A stretch of 35,932 bases of DNA from contig JAODAT010000042.1 in assembly GCA_025463565.1 (NCBI GenBank), positions 1 to 35,932 on the forward strand, written 5' to 3'. This DNA is from Microbacteriaceae bacterium. Lineage in GTDB: Bacteria; Actinomycetota; Actinomycetes; Actinomycetales; Microbacteriaceae. Below, in pieces: positions 25,108 to 33,011 of the stretch. The notes under the pieces are model-generated. The model ran no database searches. It saw nothing but the letters and a program-made list of their open reading frames with translations, and was not told the DNA's origin. Numbering within the stretch: the stretch's first letter is position 1; the number at the start of each line of letters is the position of its first letter. A program made the translations under genes and the position numbers.

Positions 25108-25559
25108 TAGACCGGCCGCTTCATGGAGAGGCCCGCGCGGTTCATCTCGATGACTAGTTCGTCATTCTGGTTGTATCCGCGGTGAATCACCTGGATGATC
25201 CCCGCCTCTGGCCGGGACTTCGATTCACGCTTGCTCACGATCTCGGTTTCGGCGCGCAGCGTGTCACCGATGAAGACCGGATTCGGGAAGGTGATCTTGT
25301 CGAAGCCGAGGTTGCCGTACGAGGTGCCCTCGAACAGGTCGGTGACGCTCAGCCCCATCACCAGCCCGATGGTGAACACGCTCGTCACAAGCTGCCTGCC
25401 GTAGGGCGTCGTCTTGGCGTACTCGGCATTGAGGTGGAGCGGTGCCGGGTTCATCGACAGCGCGGTGAAAAACAGGTTGTCGGTCTCGGTCACCGTGCGG
25501 CCGAGGCCGTGACGGTAGGTCTTGCCGATCTCGTACTCTTCGAACCACAGTCCGGGCAT
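25107..25559 (-). CDS. MaoC family (hot-dog fold) enoyl-CoA hydratase-like protein
   Basis: A 150-residue single hot-dog domain. The family adds water to enoyl-CoA to form (R)-3-hydroxyacyl-CoA, or acts as mesaconyl-CoA hydratase or beta-methylmalyl-CoA dehydratase. The active-site loop appears as ETDNLFFTALSMNPAPLHLNAEYA (about 25-48), with NPAPLH standing for the hydratase (D/N)xxxxH pattern. Next comes the strand region with NLGFDKITFPNPVFIGDTLRAETEI. The ATG at 25559 has GAGAGAGG upstream. It lies 39 bases after the acyl-CoA dehydrogenase gene and overlaps the CoA-transferase gene by one base. In the pathway it would hydrate the product of one of the dehydrogenases. Confidence 0.9.
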   Translation of the reverse strand: MPGLWFEEYEIGKTYRHGLGRTVTETDNLFFTALSMNPAPLHLNAEYAKTTPYGRQLVTSVFTIGLVMGLSVTDLFEGTSYGNLGFDKITFPNPVFIGDTLRAETEIVSKRESKSRPEAGIIQVIHRGYNQNDELVIEMNRAGLSMKRPV

Positions 25560-25598
25560 CGAAAGCCTCTCTCTCGTCGTGTGTGAGTAATTAACGAA

Positions 25599-26765
25599 TC
25601 AGTAGGAGCGGGGAAGGCCCAGAACGTGGTTTCCCACGTAGGCGAGCACCAGCTCGTTGGACACCGGGGTGATGCGCAGCAGCCTCACCTCGCGCCAGTA
25701 CCGCTCGATGTGGTACTCCTTGGCGTAGCCGAAGCCCCCGTGCACCTGCAGCGCACGATCGGCAGCACGGAAGCCGGCGTTCGAGGCGGCGAACTTCGCC
25801 GAGTTGGCTTCGCGACCGCAGGGGAGTCCGGCGTCGTACTTCCAGGATGCCTTGCGCACCAGAAGCTCAGCGGCGTCGAGCTCGATCAGGGACTCGGCAA
25901 GCGGGAACTGCACACCCTGGTTCTGTCCGATCGCCCGATCGAAGACATGGCGCTCTTTGGCGTATTCCGTTGCCCGCGCGAGCGAGATACGCCCGATGCC
26001 GAGGCACTCCGCCGCGACCAGGATCCGCTCCGGATTGAGACCGTCGAGCAGGTACTTGAACCCGTTTCCCTCGTCGCCCAGGCGATCCTCATCGGCGACG
26101 AAGAGATCGTCGATGAAAAGCCAGTTCGACGCGACTGCGTTGCGCCCCAGTTTATCGATCGGGGTGATCTGGATGTGGTCGGGGTCCATCTTCGCGAACA
26201 GGATCGTGATGCCGTCGGTGGGCTTGGCGGCCTCGTCGCGCGGCGTGGTGCGGCAGACCAGCAGGATGCGGTCGGCCTGGGCGGCCCGCGAGATCCAGGC
26301 CTTCCGTCCGTTGACCAGATATCCGCCCTCGACCTTCTTCGCGAAGGTGCTGATGCGCGTCGTGTCCGACCCGGCATCCGGCTCGGTGACTCCGAACGCG
26401 ATGGAAAGCTCGCCCTTCGCCGCGTCGGGCAGGAAGCGCCTCTTCTGTTCGTCAGACCCGTGCTTGATGATCGGCAGCAGTCCGAACAGCGCGATGTGGA
26501 TCGTGGTGCAGGCACTCAGGGCACCGCCGGATGCCGCCACCTCCTCCATCACGATGGACGCCTCGGTCACCCCGGCGCCCGATCCGCCGTACTCCTCGGG
26601 AATGCAGAGACCCAGAAGCCCTGATGCAGCGAACACCTCGAAGAACTCCTGCGGAAAGCGATGCTCGTTGTCGCAGACGAGCCAGTAGTTGTCGTCGAAT
26701 GGCGCGCAGAGTCCGCGAACGAGTTCACGAAGCTGCGTGTGTTCGCTCGATTCCTGGAAGTCCAT
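25599..26765 (-). CDS. Acyl-CoA dehydrogenase, second copy
   Basis: A 388-residue flavoenzyme. Blocks seen are PEEYGGSGAGVTEAS (56-70), GVTEPDAGSDTT (125-136), the WISRAA stretch (157-162), EYAKERHVFDRAIG, and VHGGFGYAKEYHIERYWREVR near the end. As in the other copy, the medium-chain EGT motif is missing (RITPVSNE), while Glu246 in LNPERILVA occupies the isovaleryl-CoA-type position. The two copies differ strongly, so they likely act on different intermediates or different steps. The ATG at 26765 has GAGGAAAA upstream. It is 35 bases after the FAH gene and 39 before MaoC. Confidence 0.9.
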   Translation of the reverse strand: MDFQESSEHTQLRELVRGLCAPFDDNYWLVCDNEHRFPQEFFEVFAASGLLGLCIPEEYGGSGAGVTEASIVMEEVAASGGALSACTTIHIALFGLLPIIKHGSDEQKRRFLPDAAKGELSIAFGVTEPDAGSDTTRISTFAKKVEGGYLVNGRKAWISRAAQADRILLVCRTTPRDEAAKPTDGITILFAKMDPDHIQITPIDKLGRNAVASNWLFIDDLFVADEDRLGDEGNGFKYLLDGLNPERILVAAECLGIGRISLARATEYAKERHVFDRAIGQNQGVQFPLAESLIELDAAELLVRKASWKYDAGLPCGREANSAKFAASNAGFRAADRALQVHGGFGYAKEYHIERYWREVRLLRITPVSNELVLAYVGNHVLGLPRSY

Positions 26766-26800
26766 GGCTGTTTTCCTCGTTTCGATTCGGCTGTCGGCGG

Positions 26801-27694
26801 TCAGCCGCGGGCCGTGATGGTCGTGGTCAGGGTGCCGATGCCGGCGATTTTCAGTTCGACGATGTCGCCCGCTCCGAGCCAGTGCGCCCTGTCGTCATCG
26901 AGAGCGAGCAACTCCATGACGCATCCGCTCGTCACAGTGCCCGAACCGAACACATCCCCCGCGGCGACCCGCGAGTCGGCGGCGGCCAGGGCGATGGCCT
27001 CGCCGAAGTCAAAGTGCATAGTCTCGCTGCGACCGGCCGACCAGAGTTCCCCGTTGACCCAGGCCTCCATCGAGAGCTCCGGGCGACGCCGGGTGCCCGG
27101 CAGTTCGTCAACGGTGACCAGCACCGGACCGAGACCGGTCGCGAAGTCCTTACTCTTGCTGGGGCCGAGGCCGAGCGGGCGTTCGAGCGCCTGGCGGTCG
27201 CGCAGCGAGAAGTCGTTCAGGATGGTGAACCCCGCAATAGCGTCCGCCGCCTCGTCCGGTGTCGCGTCGACGAGGTCCCTGCCCACCACCGCCGCGAGCT
27301 CCAGCTCGTAGTCGAGCTCGAGACCGCCGGTGGGCATCGGCAGCGACTGGCCGGAGGCCAGGAGTCGGTGCGGCGAGGTGAAATAGAAGCTCGGCTCGGC
27401 GTACCAGCGCTCGGGAACGTCACGCTTGAAGCGGCGCAGCGAGTTGGCGACGTGTCCCTCGAACATCATGTAGTCGCGGATGGACGGCGGTTGCGTGAGC
27501 GGGGTCAGGAGCGTGACGTCGGCCAGGCGCTCACGATCGCCTCGAGGCTCGATCGGCAGGTCGCCCATGGCGTAGGCGACGATCGCGCGATCGGTGGAGT
27601 AGCCGGCCGGTATCGGCAGTGAGACGATGTCGTCGCCGTCCAGCATCCCGACCGCCGCCGAACCGTCGGCGCCACGGAACTGCGCGAGCTTCAC
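26801..27694 (-). CDS. Fumarylacetoacetate hydrolase (FAH) family protein
   Basis: A 297-residue metal-dependent enzyme of the FAH superfamily, which cleaves C-C bonds of acylpyruvates, or decarboxylates or isomerises related oxo-acids. The metal ligand motif is LDYELELAAVVG (Glu130, Glu132), with Asp161 in ILNDFSLRDRQ and Lys182 in SKSKDFATGLGP, all typical of the fold. The C-terminal VFGSGTVTSGCVMELL is also characteristic. The gene overlaps the CaiB gene by four bases (ATGA), showing tight coupling. In this operon it may cut a ring-opened or oxo-acid intermediate. That step and its order in the pathway are inference. Confidence 0.92.
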   Translation of the reverse strand: MKLAQFRGADGSAAVGMLDGDDIVSLPIPAGYSTDRAIVAYAMGDLPIEPRGDRERLADVTLLTPLTQPPSIRDYMMFEGHVANSLRRFKRDVPERWYAEPSFYFTSPHRLLASGQSLPMPTGGLELDYELELAAVVGRDLVDATPDEAADAIAGFTILNDFSLRDRQALERPLGLGPSKSKDFATGLGPVLVTVDELPGTRRRPELSMEAWVNGELWSAGRSETMHFDFGEAIALAAADSRVAAGDVFGSGTVTSGCVMELLALDDDRAHWLGAGDIVELKIAGIGTLTTTITARG

Positions 27695-28911
27695 GAGCCG
27701 GCGGGAGGCGCCGGCGGCGCCACTTCCGCGACACCAGACGAGACCAGCGCGGCGATGCTCTCGCTGCTGTAGCCCACCTCCGCGAGGATCGCTTCGGTGT
27801 GCTCGCCCAGGCGCGGCGGCGGTCCCGCGATCTCGCCGGGCGTATCCGACAGCAGGAGGGTCGGGGCCAGCATCGAGATCTCACCCGCGGTCGGGTGCAT
27901 GATCTTCTTGACCATCCCCTTCTGCAGCACGTGCGGGTGCACCATCAGTTCCTTGAGGCTCAGCACCGGCCCGAACAGCACGTGCTGCGCGCGGAACAGG
28001 GTCTCCCACTCCGCCGTCGTGCGGGTGACCGTGATCGACTCGATGAGCGGATTCAGGATGTCGCGGTGCTTGACCCGTTCGACGTTGTTGATGAAGCGGG
28101 GGTCTTCGACCAGGTCGGGGCGATCGATCGCCGCACAGAACTTCGGCCAGTTCTCCCCGGCACCCCACACCCCGGCGACCATATAGCCGTCCTTCGTCGC
28201 GAAGACGTTGTACGGCGCAACGGCGCTGTGCGACCCGCCGAGACGCTGCGGCTCTTCACCCGTCGCCCAGTACATGGCCAGCCGGGTGGTGAGGGATGCC
28301 ATCAGCGCCTGCATCATCGACACCTCGATGTGCTGGCCTTCGCCGGTCTTCTCCCGCGCGAGCACCCCGATGAGCATGGCCTGGATCGCCTGCATCGCAC
28401 CGGCGAAGTCTGCAATCGGAACCCCGATGAGCAATGGAGGGCCGCCCAGCTCACCGGTGAGGGACATCACGCCCGACATCGCCTGCACCACGGGGTCGGT
28501 CGCCGGCCAGTCCTCCAGCATCCCCTCGCCGAAGCCGGAGACGGAGATGTAGATGAGGCGCGGGTTGAGCTTGTGAAGCGTCTCGTAGCCAAGGCCGATC
28601 TTCTCCGCGACACCCGGGCGGTAGTTCTCGAGAAAGACGTCGCTCTCCATGGCGAGCTTGCGGACCGCTTCGACCCCTTCGGGCTTGCGCAGGTCCAGCG
28701 CGATGCTGCGCTTGCCCCGGTTCCACATCAGGTAGAGGGCGTTTTGGTCGCCCTGCATCGCCGACCCGGTCTGGCGACTCGGGTCGCCGGAGCCAGCCGA
28801 CTCGACCTTGATCACCTGGGCTCCGTAGTCGGTGAGCAGGGCGCTCGCGTACGGGCCGGACATGTGTCGGCTGAGATCCAGGATCTTCAGTCCGTCGAGT
28901 GGTTTCACCAT
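27691..28911 (-). CDS. CaiB/BaiF CoA-transferase (class III), catalytic Asp present
   Basis: A 406-residue class III CoA-transferase, which moves CoA between carboxylic acids through an aspartyl-CoA thioester. The N-terminus KPLDGLKILDLSRHMSGPYAS and the VIKVES segment are typical, as are LDLRKPEG, FLENYRPGVAEKIGLGYE (about 93-110), YISVSGFGEG and the GEGQHIEVSM block. The catalytic aspartate is in PIADFAG (Asp168), with the following helix ending in VLAREKTG aligning well with formyl-CoA transferase. The gene lies 19 bases after a second CaiB gene that lacks this Asp, so a heteromer is possible. It probably activates the acid substrate of the pathway. Confidence 0.93.
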   Translation of the reverse strand: MVKPLDGLKILDLSRHMSGPYASALLTDYGAQVIKVESAGSGDPSRQTGSAMQGDQNALYLMWNRGKRSIALDLRKPEGVEAVRKLAMESDVFLENYRPGVAEKIGLGYETLHKLNPRLIYISVSGFGEGMLEDWPATDPVVQAMSGVMSLTGELGGPPLLIGVPIADFAGAMQAIQAMLIGVLAREKTGEGQHIEVSMMQALMASLTTRLAMYWATGEEPQRLGGSHSAVAPYNVFATKDGYMVAGVWGAGENWPKFCAAIDRPDLVEDPRFINNVERVKHRDILNPLIESITVTRTTAEWETLFRAQHVLFGPVLSLKELMVHPHVLQKGMVKKIMHPTAGEISMLAPTLLLSDTPGEIAGPPPRLGEHTEAILAEVGYSSESIAALVSSGVAEVAPPAPPAGS

Positions 28912-28930
28912 CGTTGCCGTCTTCTTTCCG

Positions 28931-30100
28931 TCAGTTTCGAATTTCGTCAGGGCCGAAGTCGAGGCCGATCTCTTTCAAGATCTCGGCCGACTGCTCGCCG
29001 ATCTCGGGCGGGGACGAGAGGTCGCCGAGCGGGGTGGTGACGTTGCCGTCCACGTCGAGGTGCATCTGCACGGGCGAGGCCACGACCCGAGCCGTCTGGC
29101 CGTTGACCGTCGTGGTGCGCAGCAGGTCGTTCGCCGACGCGTGGTCGCTGTTCATCGCCTCTGCGACATCCAGCACCGAGGCGAAGGGGATCTCGAGGCG
29201 CTCGAGGTCGGCGGCCCATGCATCGCGGGGGCGGGTGAGCAGCTTGGCGGCGATGAGTTCGTACTCGCCGTCGTAGCCGTAGTCCATTCCGCTGTTGGCC
29301 TTGTTCCAGGTGCCGCGCTGCAGCTCGTCTGGTTCCAGCCCGATGAGGTCGGCGAAGCGGTTCCAGAACTTCTCCTCGAGCGGGCAGACCAGCAGGGGGC
29401 GCCCATCCGCGGTCTTGTAAATGGAGTAGCGCGGGCCCAGGTCACGGTAGTCGGGCCACTGGTGCCCGAGGTTCGCGAGGTCATTGATGTCCCGCCACTT
29501 CCACCACATCGCGCTCTGCCAGAGCGAGACGTGCACGAACTGGGGAGCGCCGACCTCGTCGCGCTTCTGCACGGCGGCGAGGGTACCGAGTGCGGCGAAC
29601 ACACCGGCGAGAGTGGTCCCGGCCGAGCGCCAGCCGGATCCGGTAACGAGTCGCCCATCGGACTCGACGACGGGCACCTGGCCGGCCCAGGCATCCACAT
29701 TCTGGCCATGGGCGGGAAACTCCTGCCACGGACCACGAAGGCCGTAACCGCTGATCGCGGTGTAGACGAGGCGATCATTATACGCGGAGAGTGTCGCGAA
29801 GTCGAGTCCGCGGCGTCGCGCGTCGCTGGGGCGTGAGCCGACGATGATCGCGTCCGCCCACTTCGCGCAGGCCTCGAGAAGACGCGGCCAGTTCGCCGAA
29901 TGCGTGCTGGCGGCGAGCGAACGCACACCGCTATTGAGCCCGACGTGGAAGTCCCCGATGCCGTTGATCTTCGGCGACATACCCCGATTGCCATCACCGA
30001 TTACGGGATGCTCGATCTTGATGACGTCCACGCCCGTTTCGGCCAGAAGGTGGCTGGCCATCGGCCCGGAGAGATGGGTAGAGAAATCCACCACGCGCAC
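28931..30100 (-). CDS. CaiB/BaiF CoA-transferase homologue lacking the catalytic Asp
   Basis: A 389-residue class III CoA-transferase relative. Family blocks include RVVDFSTHLSGPMASHLLAE, VIKIEHP, YTAISGYGLRGPWQEFP (about 113-129) and the FVHVSLWQSA helix. Aligning the helix that ends AALGTLAAVQKR with its neighbour places Thr162 (SAGTTLAG) where the catalytic Asp should be. The N-terminus is also short, starting almost directly at the RVVDFS strand. GTG at 30100 is used; GTG at 30094 gives better spacing to the GAGGA site. Likely the first gene of the operon, and a partner subunit of the next CaiB protein, as in two-subunit class III enzymes. An independent unknown activity is possible. Confidence 0.87.
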   Translation of the reverse strand: MRVVDFSTHLSGPMASHLLAETGVDVIKIEHPVIGDGNRGMSPKINGIGDFHVGLNSGVRSLAASTHSANWPRLLEACAKWADAIIVGSRPSDARRRGLDFATLSAYNDRLVYTAISGYGLRGPWQEFPAHGQNVDAWAGQVPVVESDGRLVTGSGWRSAGTTLAGVFAALGTLAAVQKRDEVGAPQFVHVSLWQSAMWWKWRDINDLANLGHQWPDYRDLGPRYSIYKTADGRPLLVCPLEEKFWNRFADLIGLEPDELQRGTWNKANSGMDYGYDGEYELIAAKLLTRPRDAWAADLERLEIPFASVLDVAEAMNSDHASANDLLRTTTVNGQTARVVASPVQMHLDVDGNVTTPLGDLSSPPEIGEQSAEILKEIGLDFGPDEIRN

Positions 30101-30113
30101 AATTCCTCATTCC

Positions 30114-30139
30114 TGTCGAGATCCTCGGTGACCTCGACA
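30114..30139 (-). other. Leader hairpin just upstream of the ribosome site of the CaiB-like operon
   Basis: Arms TGTCGAG and CTCGACA (7 bases) with a 12-base loop end about five bases before the GAGGA site. It could affect translation of the first gene; no known RNA motif is recognised. Confidence 0.3.
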
Positions 30140-30173
30140 ACGACAGCACAGGGCTGTTCTTACTATGACATAC

Positions 30174-30203
30174 ATTATAAGCAATCTCTCGCGGGACCGC
30201 TAA
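30174..30203 (-). promoter_or_regulatory. Predicted promoter of the CaiB-to-LLM catabolic operon
   Basis: Minus-strand TTAGCG (30203-30198), 18 bases, then a perfect TATAAT (30179-30174). The start would fall near 30166, in a stretch (30163-30175, CTATGACATACAT) that resembles the 7778-7790 element in 9 of 13 bases. The weak -35 suggests activator or repressor control. The -35 overlaps the stop codon of the upstream hydrolase gene. Confidence 0.5.
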
Positions 30204-31192
30204 CCCTCGAGATTGTGCAGGTGCATCTCCGTCTGGGACAGTGCGGAGAACAGGTTCGTGCCCGCGAGAGCCTCCCAGCCGCCCGTCCACTCGATCCTGG
30301 ACGCGATATCCCACACCGAGCTTTCCGCCGCGTTCTCTCGCAACGCCGAGATCTGTTTCGATCTCAGGTTGTGGTGCGCGCGTGTTGCTTCGCTTCTCTC
30401 GGCCACCCCCTCGAAGCGATAGCCGTGACCCGGTAGCACCTCATAGCCATCCAACTCCGAAACCAGCGTCAACGAGTACAGATAGTCACCGATCGGGTTG
30501 TCGCCGGCCGTGCGCCCTCCGAGCCCGATCCCGGCGAACATGGTCGGAAGCAGGTGGTCGCCGGCGAACAGGAGTCGTTCGTCGTCCATGACGAAGCCGA
30601 CGTGGCCGGGGGTGTGCCCCGGCAGATGGATCACGCGGATCGCTCTGCCACCGACATCGAGCAGGTCGCCGTGCTCGAATCGTCGGTCGACAGGCACTCT
30701 AAGTCCCGGTGCCACGCTCCGGGCGGCGGCGGCCCGCACCTCGTCGCGGCGATGGTTCGGCACAGCCCATCGCTCCAGGGTCGACTCGAGCGAGCCCGCC
30801 GGAACGAACGTCGCCGCATCACGGACGGCACGGTCGTCGACCGCATGCATTCCGACGCTCGCGCCGGAGACCTCGCGGATTCGCCCGGCCAGTCCGGCAT
30901 GATCGACGTGGAGGTGGGTGATGGAGACGCTCGCGATGTCAGCGACGGTGTGGCCGATCGAGTGGATCGCCGCGTCGAGGTGGCCCCAGTTATCGTCGGA
31001 GTCCACGCCGCCGTCCACGAGGTGCAGGCGACCATCCGCCGCCTCGATCGCGTAGCAGAACGAGTAGCGCAGCGACGGCACGTCCATCGGCACCGCGATC
31101 GCGAAGATGCCGTCGCGCACCCGCTCCACCGGCGGAATCGATCCAGCCGCGTGCGCCGCGGACTGGCTCGTGCTGGTCGACCTCACAACCAT
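30200..31192 (-). CDS. Metallo-beta-lactamase-fold hydrolase
   Basis: A 330-residue MBL-fold protein with two-metal site motifs: THLHVDHAG (His93, His95, Asp97, His98), PGHTPGH (191-197, His193) and FAGDHLL (Asp212). A C-terminal helical region of about 70 residues after LPGHGYRF resembles the small domain of LACTB2-like thioesterase or hydrolase members. No signal peptide is seen. The ATG at 31192 is used although the frame extends to 31243; the ribosome site is weak. It is divergent from the ThDP enzyme gene. Possible jobs are thioester, lactone or glutathione-thioester hydrolysis; in a CoA-rich pathway an acyl-CoA thioesterase role is attractive but unproven. Confidence 0.88.
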   Translation of the reverse strand: MVVRSTSTSQSAAHAAGSIPPVERVRDGIFAIAVPMDVPSLRYSFCYAIEAADGRLHLVDGGVDSDDNWGHLDAAIHSIGHTVADIASVSITHLHVDHAGLAGRIREVSGASVGMHAVDDRAVRDAATFVPAGSLESTLERWAVPNHRRDEVRAAAARSVAPGLRVPVDRRFEHGDLLDVGGRAIRVIHLPGHTPGHVGFVMDDERLLFAGDHLLPTMFAGIGLGGRTAGDNPIGDYLYSLTLVSELDGYEVLPGHGYRFEGVAERSEATRAHHNLRSKQISALRENAAESSVWDIASRIEWTGGWEALAGTNLFSALSQTEMHLHNLEG

Positions 31193-31285
31193 GACGCTAA
31201 TCTCTGCATATCTATATGATAAATCGAACGAATTAACGCACACTCCGATTTAACGCACGGTCCAATCAGAGACGAGGGACATGCC
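31193..31285. promoter_or_regulatory. Divergent control region between MBL hydrolase and ThDP enzyme genes
   Basis: The region holds a palindrome CATATCTATATG (31207-31218), a plus-strand TATGAT that could be a -10 with ATGACG 18 bases before it, and two direct repeats of TTAACGCAC at 31233-31241 and 31250-31258 (17-base phase). The repeats lie downstream of the -10, where a repressor could bind. The regulator is unknown. Confidence 0.45.
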
Positions 31286-32923
31286 GTGAAAGGCTTCGAA
31301 GGAATCGCCCACGCGCTGAAGGCGGAGGGGATCGACACGGTCTTCGGGCTCATGGCGATCGACAACCTGCCTCTCATCGCCGAACTGAAGGCAAGCGGCA
31401 TCCACGTGGTGCGCGCCCGCACGGAACACGGCGCCATCTCGATGGCCGACGGCTACGCCCGCGCCACCGGAAAGGTGGGGGTGGTGAGCGTCGGCGACGG
31501 GCCGGGTGCCGCCTTCACGGCCAACGGGCTCATGACGGCACTCCGTCGTCGCTCCCCGATCATCCTGATTTCCGGCGACACGCCCGCGAGCGAGATCGGG
31601 TCGAACCTCAAGCACTTCGACCAGGCCGCATTCTTCACGGCCACCGCCGGCCACTGCCTCGAGGTCGCGAGCGGCGACACCCTGGCATCGGATCTTGCCA
31701 CCGTGTTCCAGCGAGCGAAATCCGGAATCGGGCCGTCGGTGCTCAACTGCCCGCTGAACGTCTTCGAAGACGACCTGCCGCCGGCATGGTCCTACGCACC
31801 GCTCGAGGCCGACGAACCGGCGACTCCCGACGAATCGCTGGTGCAGCAGGCTGCGACGCTGCTGTCCGAAGCGAAGCGGCCGCTGATCCTGATCGGTCGT
31901 GGCGCGCTCGATGACGCGACTCTTGCCGAGATCGAGCGCTGCGCGTCCGCCCTCGGCGCCCTGGTCGGCACGACGCTCCAGGCCGAGGGGGCCCTCCGAA
32001 ACAACTCCGGCCAGGTGGGAATCGTCGGTGGCCTCGCCAGCGTCCCCACCCGTGACCTGGTGAACACCGCCGATGTCGTGCTGGCTGTCGGTGCGGGCCT
32101 GAACGCCTTCACCACGGACTTCGGGCGCCTGTTCTCCTCGGCCGCAGTCATCCGTATCGCGCGCGCCACCTCGGCGCTCGACGAATCGGTGCCCGTTGCG
32201 CTCCGCATCGAGGCAGACACGCTCGCGACCATGCGGGCGCTCAATGCGGACCTCGCTGCCCGCGAACTGGCGCCCCGCGACTCCGCAGTCGCGCCGCCTC
32301 ACGAGCCGATCAAAGATGTCGACGCGATCAGCAAGCTGCCCGACGTCATCGACCCCCGCACCTTCCTGGACATCTTCGACAGAGTCACGGCGGGGCCACG
32401 CATGGTCGTGACCGATGCCGGCCACGCGATGTTCTTCGTTCTCGACCGCGTTCCGCCGCAGGACGGCGGCGAACGGATCTGGGGAGGCGACTTCGCCGCG
32501 ATGACCGTCGGGATTCCGATCGGAATCGGAGCCGCGATGGGCAATCACGCCCGCCGGACATTTGCTTTCCTTGGCGACGGGGCATTCATCATGAGCCCGT
32601 CGGAGCTCGACACCGCGGCGCGCGAGGGTGTGCCGCTCACCGTGATCGTGATGAACGACCTCGCGTATGGTGCCGAGGTGCACTATCTCAACAACTGGGG
32701 ACTCGAGCCGGACCTCGCGCTGTTCCCCACGACCCCCGATGTCGAGGCCGTCGCCCGTGCGCTCGGGTGCGAGGCGATTACCGTGCGCGACGCTGAAAGC
32801 GCGGAGCGAGCCCTGGAGCGGGCGATGGCCTCCACCGGACCGCTCGTTCTCGATGTGCGTATTGCCGGAGACGTGCGTCATCGGCTCTGGGCAAGCGCGA
32901 AGCGCATCTCGGGCGGCCGCTGA
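31286..32923 (+). CDS. Thiamine-diphosphate-dependent enzyme (acetolactate synthase/benzoylformate decarboxylase-like)
   Basis: A 545-residue three-domain ThDP enzyme. The N-terminal PYR domain contains the conserved glutamate in ARTEHGAISMADGYARATGK (Glu47), which activates the cofactor. The central domain follows, and the C-terminal PP domain has the ThDP/Mg motif GDG (430-432)...N457-D, a GDG-x24-ND spacing. Family members decarboxylate 2-oxo acids or form acyloins. The N-terminal FGLMAIDN differs from the FGYPGG type of acetolactate synthase, so a biosynthetic role is less likely. GTG at 31286 has GAGGG seven bases upstream. It is monocistronic and divergent from the MBL gene. The substrate is unknown. 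Confidence 0.9.
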   Translation: MKGFEGIAHALKAEGIDTVFGLMAIDNLPLIAELKASGIHVVRARTEHGAISMADGYARATGKVGVVSVGDGPGAAFTANGLMTALRRRSPIILISGDTPASEIGSNLKHFDQAAFFTATAGHCLEVASGDTLASDLATVFQRAKSGIGPSVLNCPLNVFEDDLPPAWSYAPLEADEPATPDESLVQQAATLLSEAKRPLILIGRGALDDATLAEIERCASALGALVGTTLQAEGALRNNSGQVGIVGGLASVPTRDLVNTADVVLAVGAGLNAFTTDFGRLFSSAAVIRIARATSALDESVPVALRIEADTLATMRALNADLAARELAPRDSAVAPPHEPIKDVDAISKLPDVIDPRTFLDIFDRVTAGPRMVVTDAGHAMFFVLDRVPPQDGGERIWGGDFAAMTVGIPIGIGAAMGNHARRTFAFLGDGAFIMSPSELDTAAREGVPLTVIVMNDLAYGAEVHYLNNWGLEPDLALFPTTPDVEAVARALGCEAITVRDAESAERALERAMASTGPLVLDVRIAGDVRHRLWASAKRISGGR

Positions 32924-32960
32924 CCCGCCAACGAAACCCGGAGCAACCTCCCAGCCGAAA

Positions 32961-32968
32961 GATATATC
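32961..32968. promoter_or_regulatory. GATATATC palindrome upstream of padR-type gene
   Basis: A perfect 8-base palindrome, GATATATC, lies 44 bases before the PadR ATG in otherwise GC-rich DNA, with the A/T-rich TATATC as a possible -10. An autoregulatory site is plausible, as PadR proteins often repress their own genes. Only the sequence symmetry supports it. Confidence 0.35.
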
Positions 32969-33011
32969 GTTCAGTGTCGTCGAGCTTCTCGCCCGGCAGA
33001 GGGAGCACATC

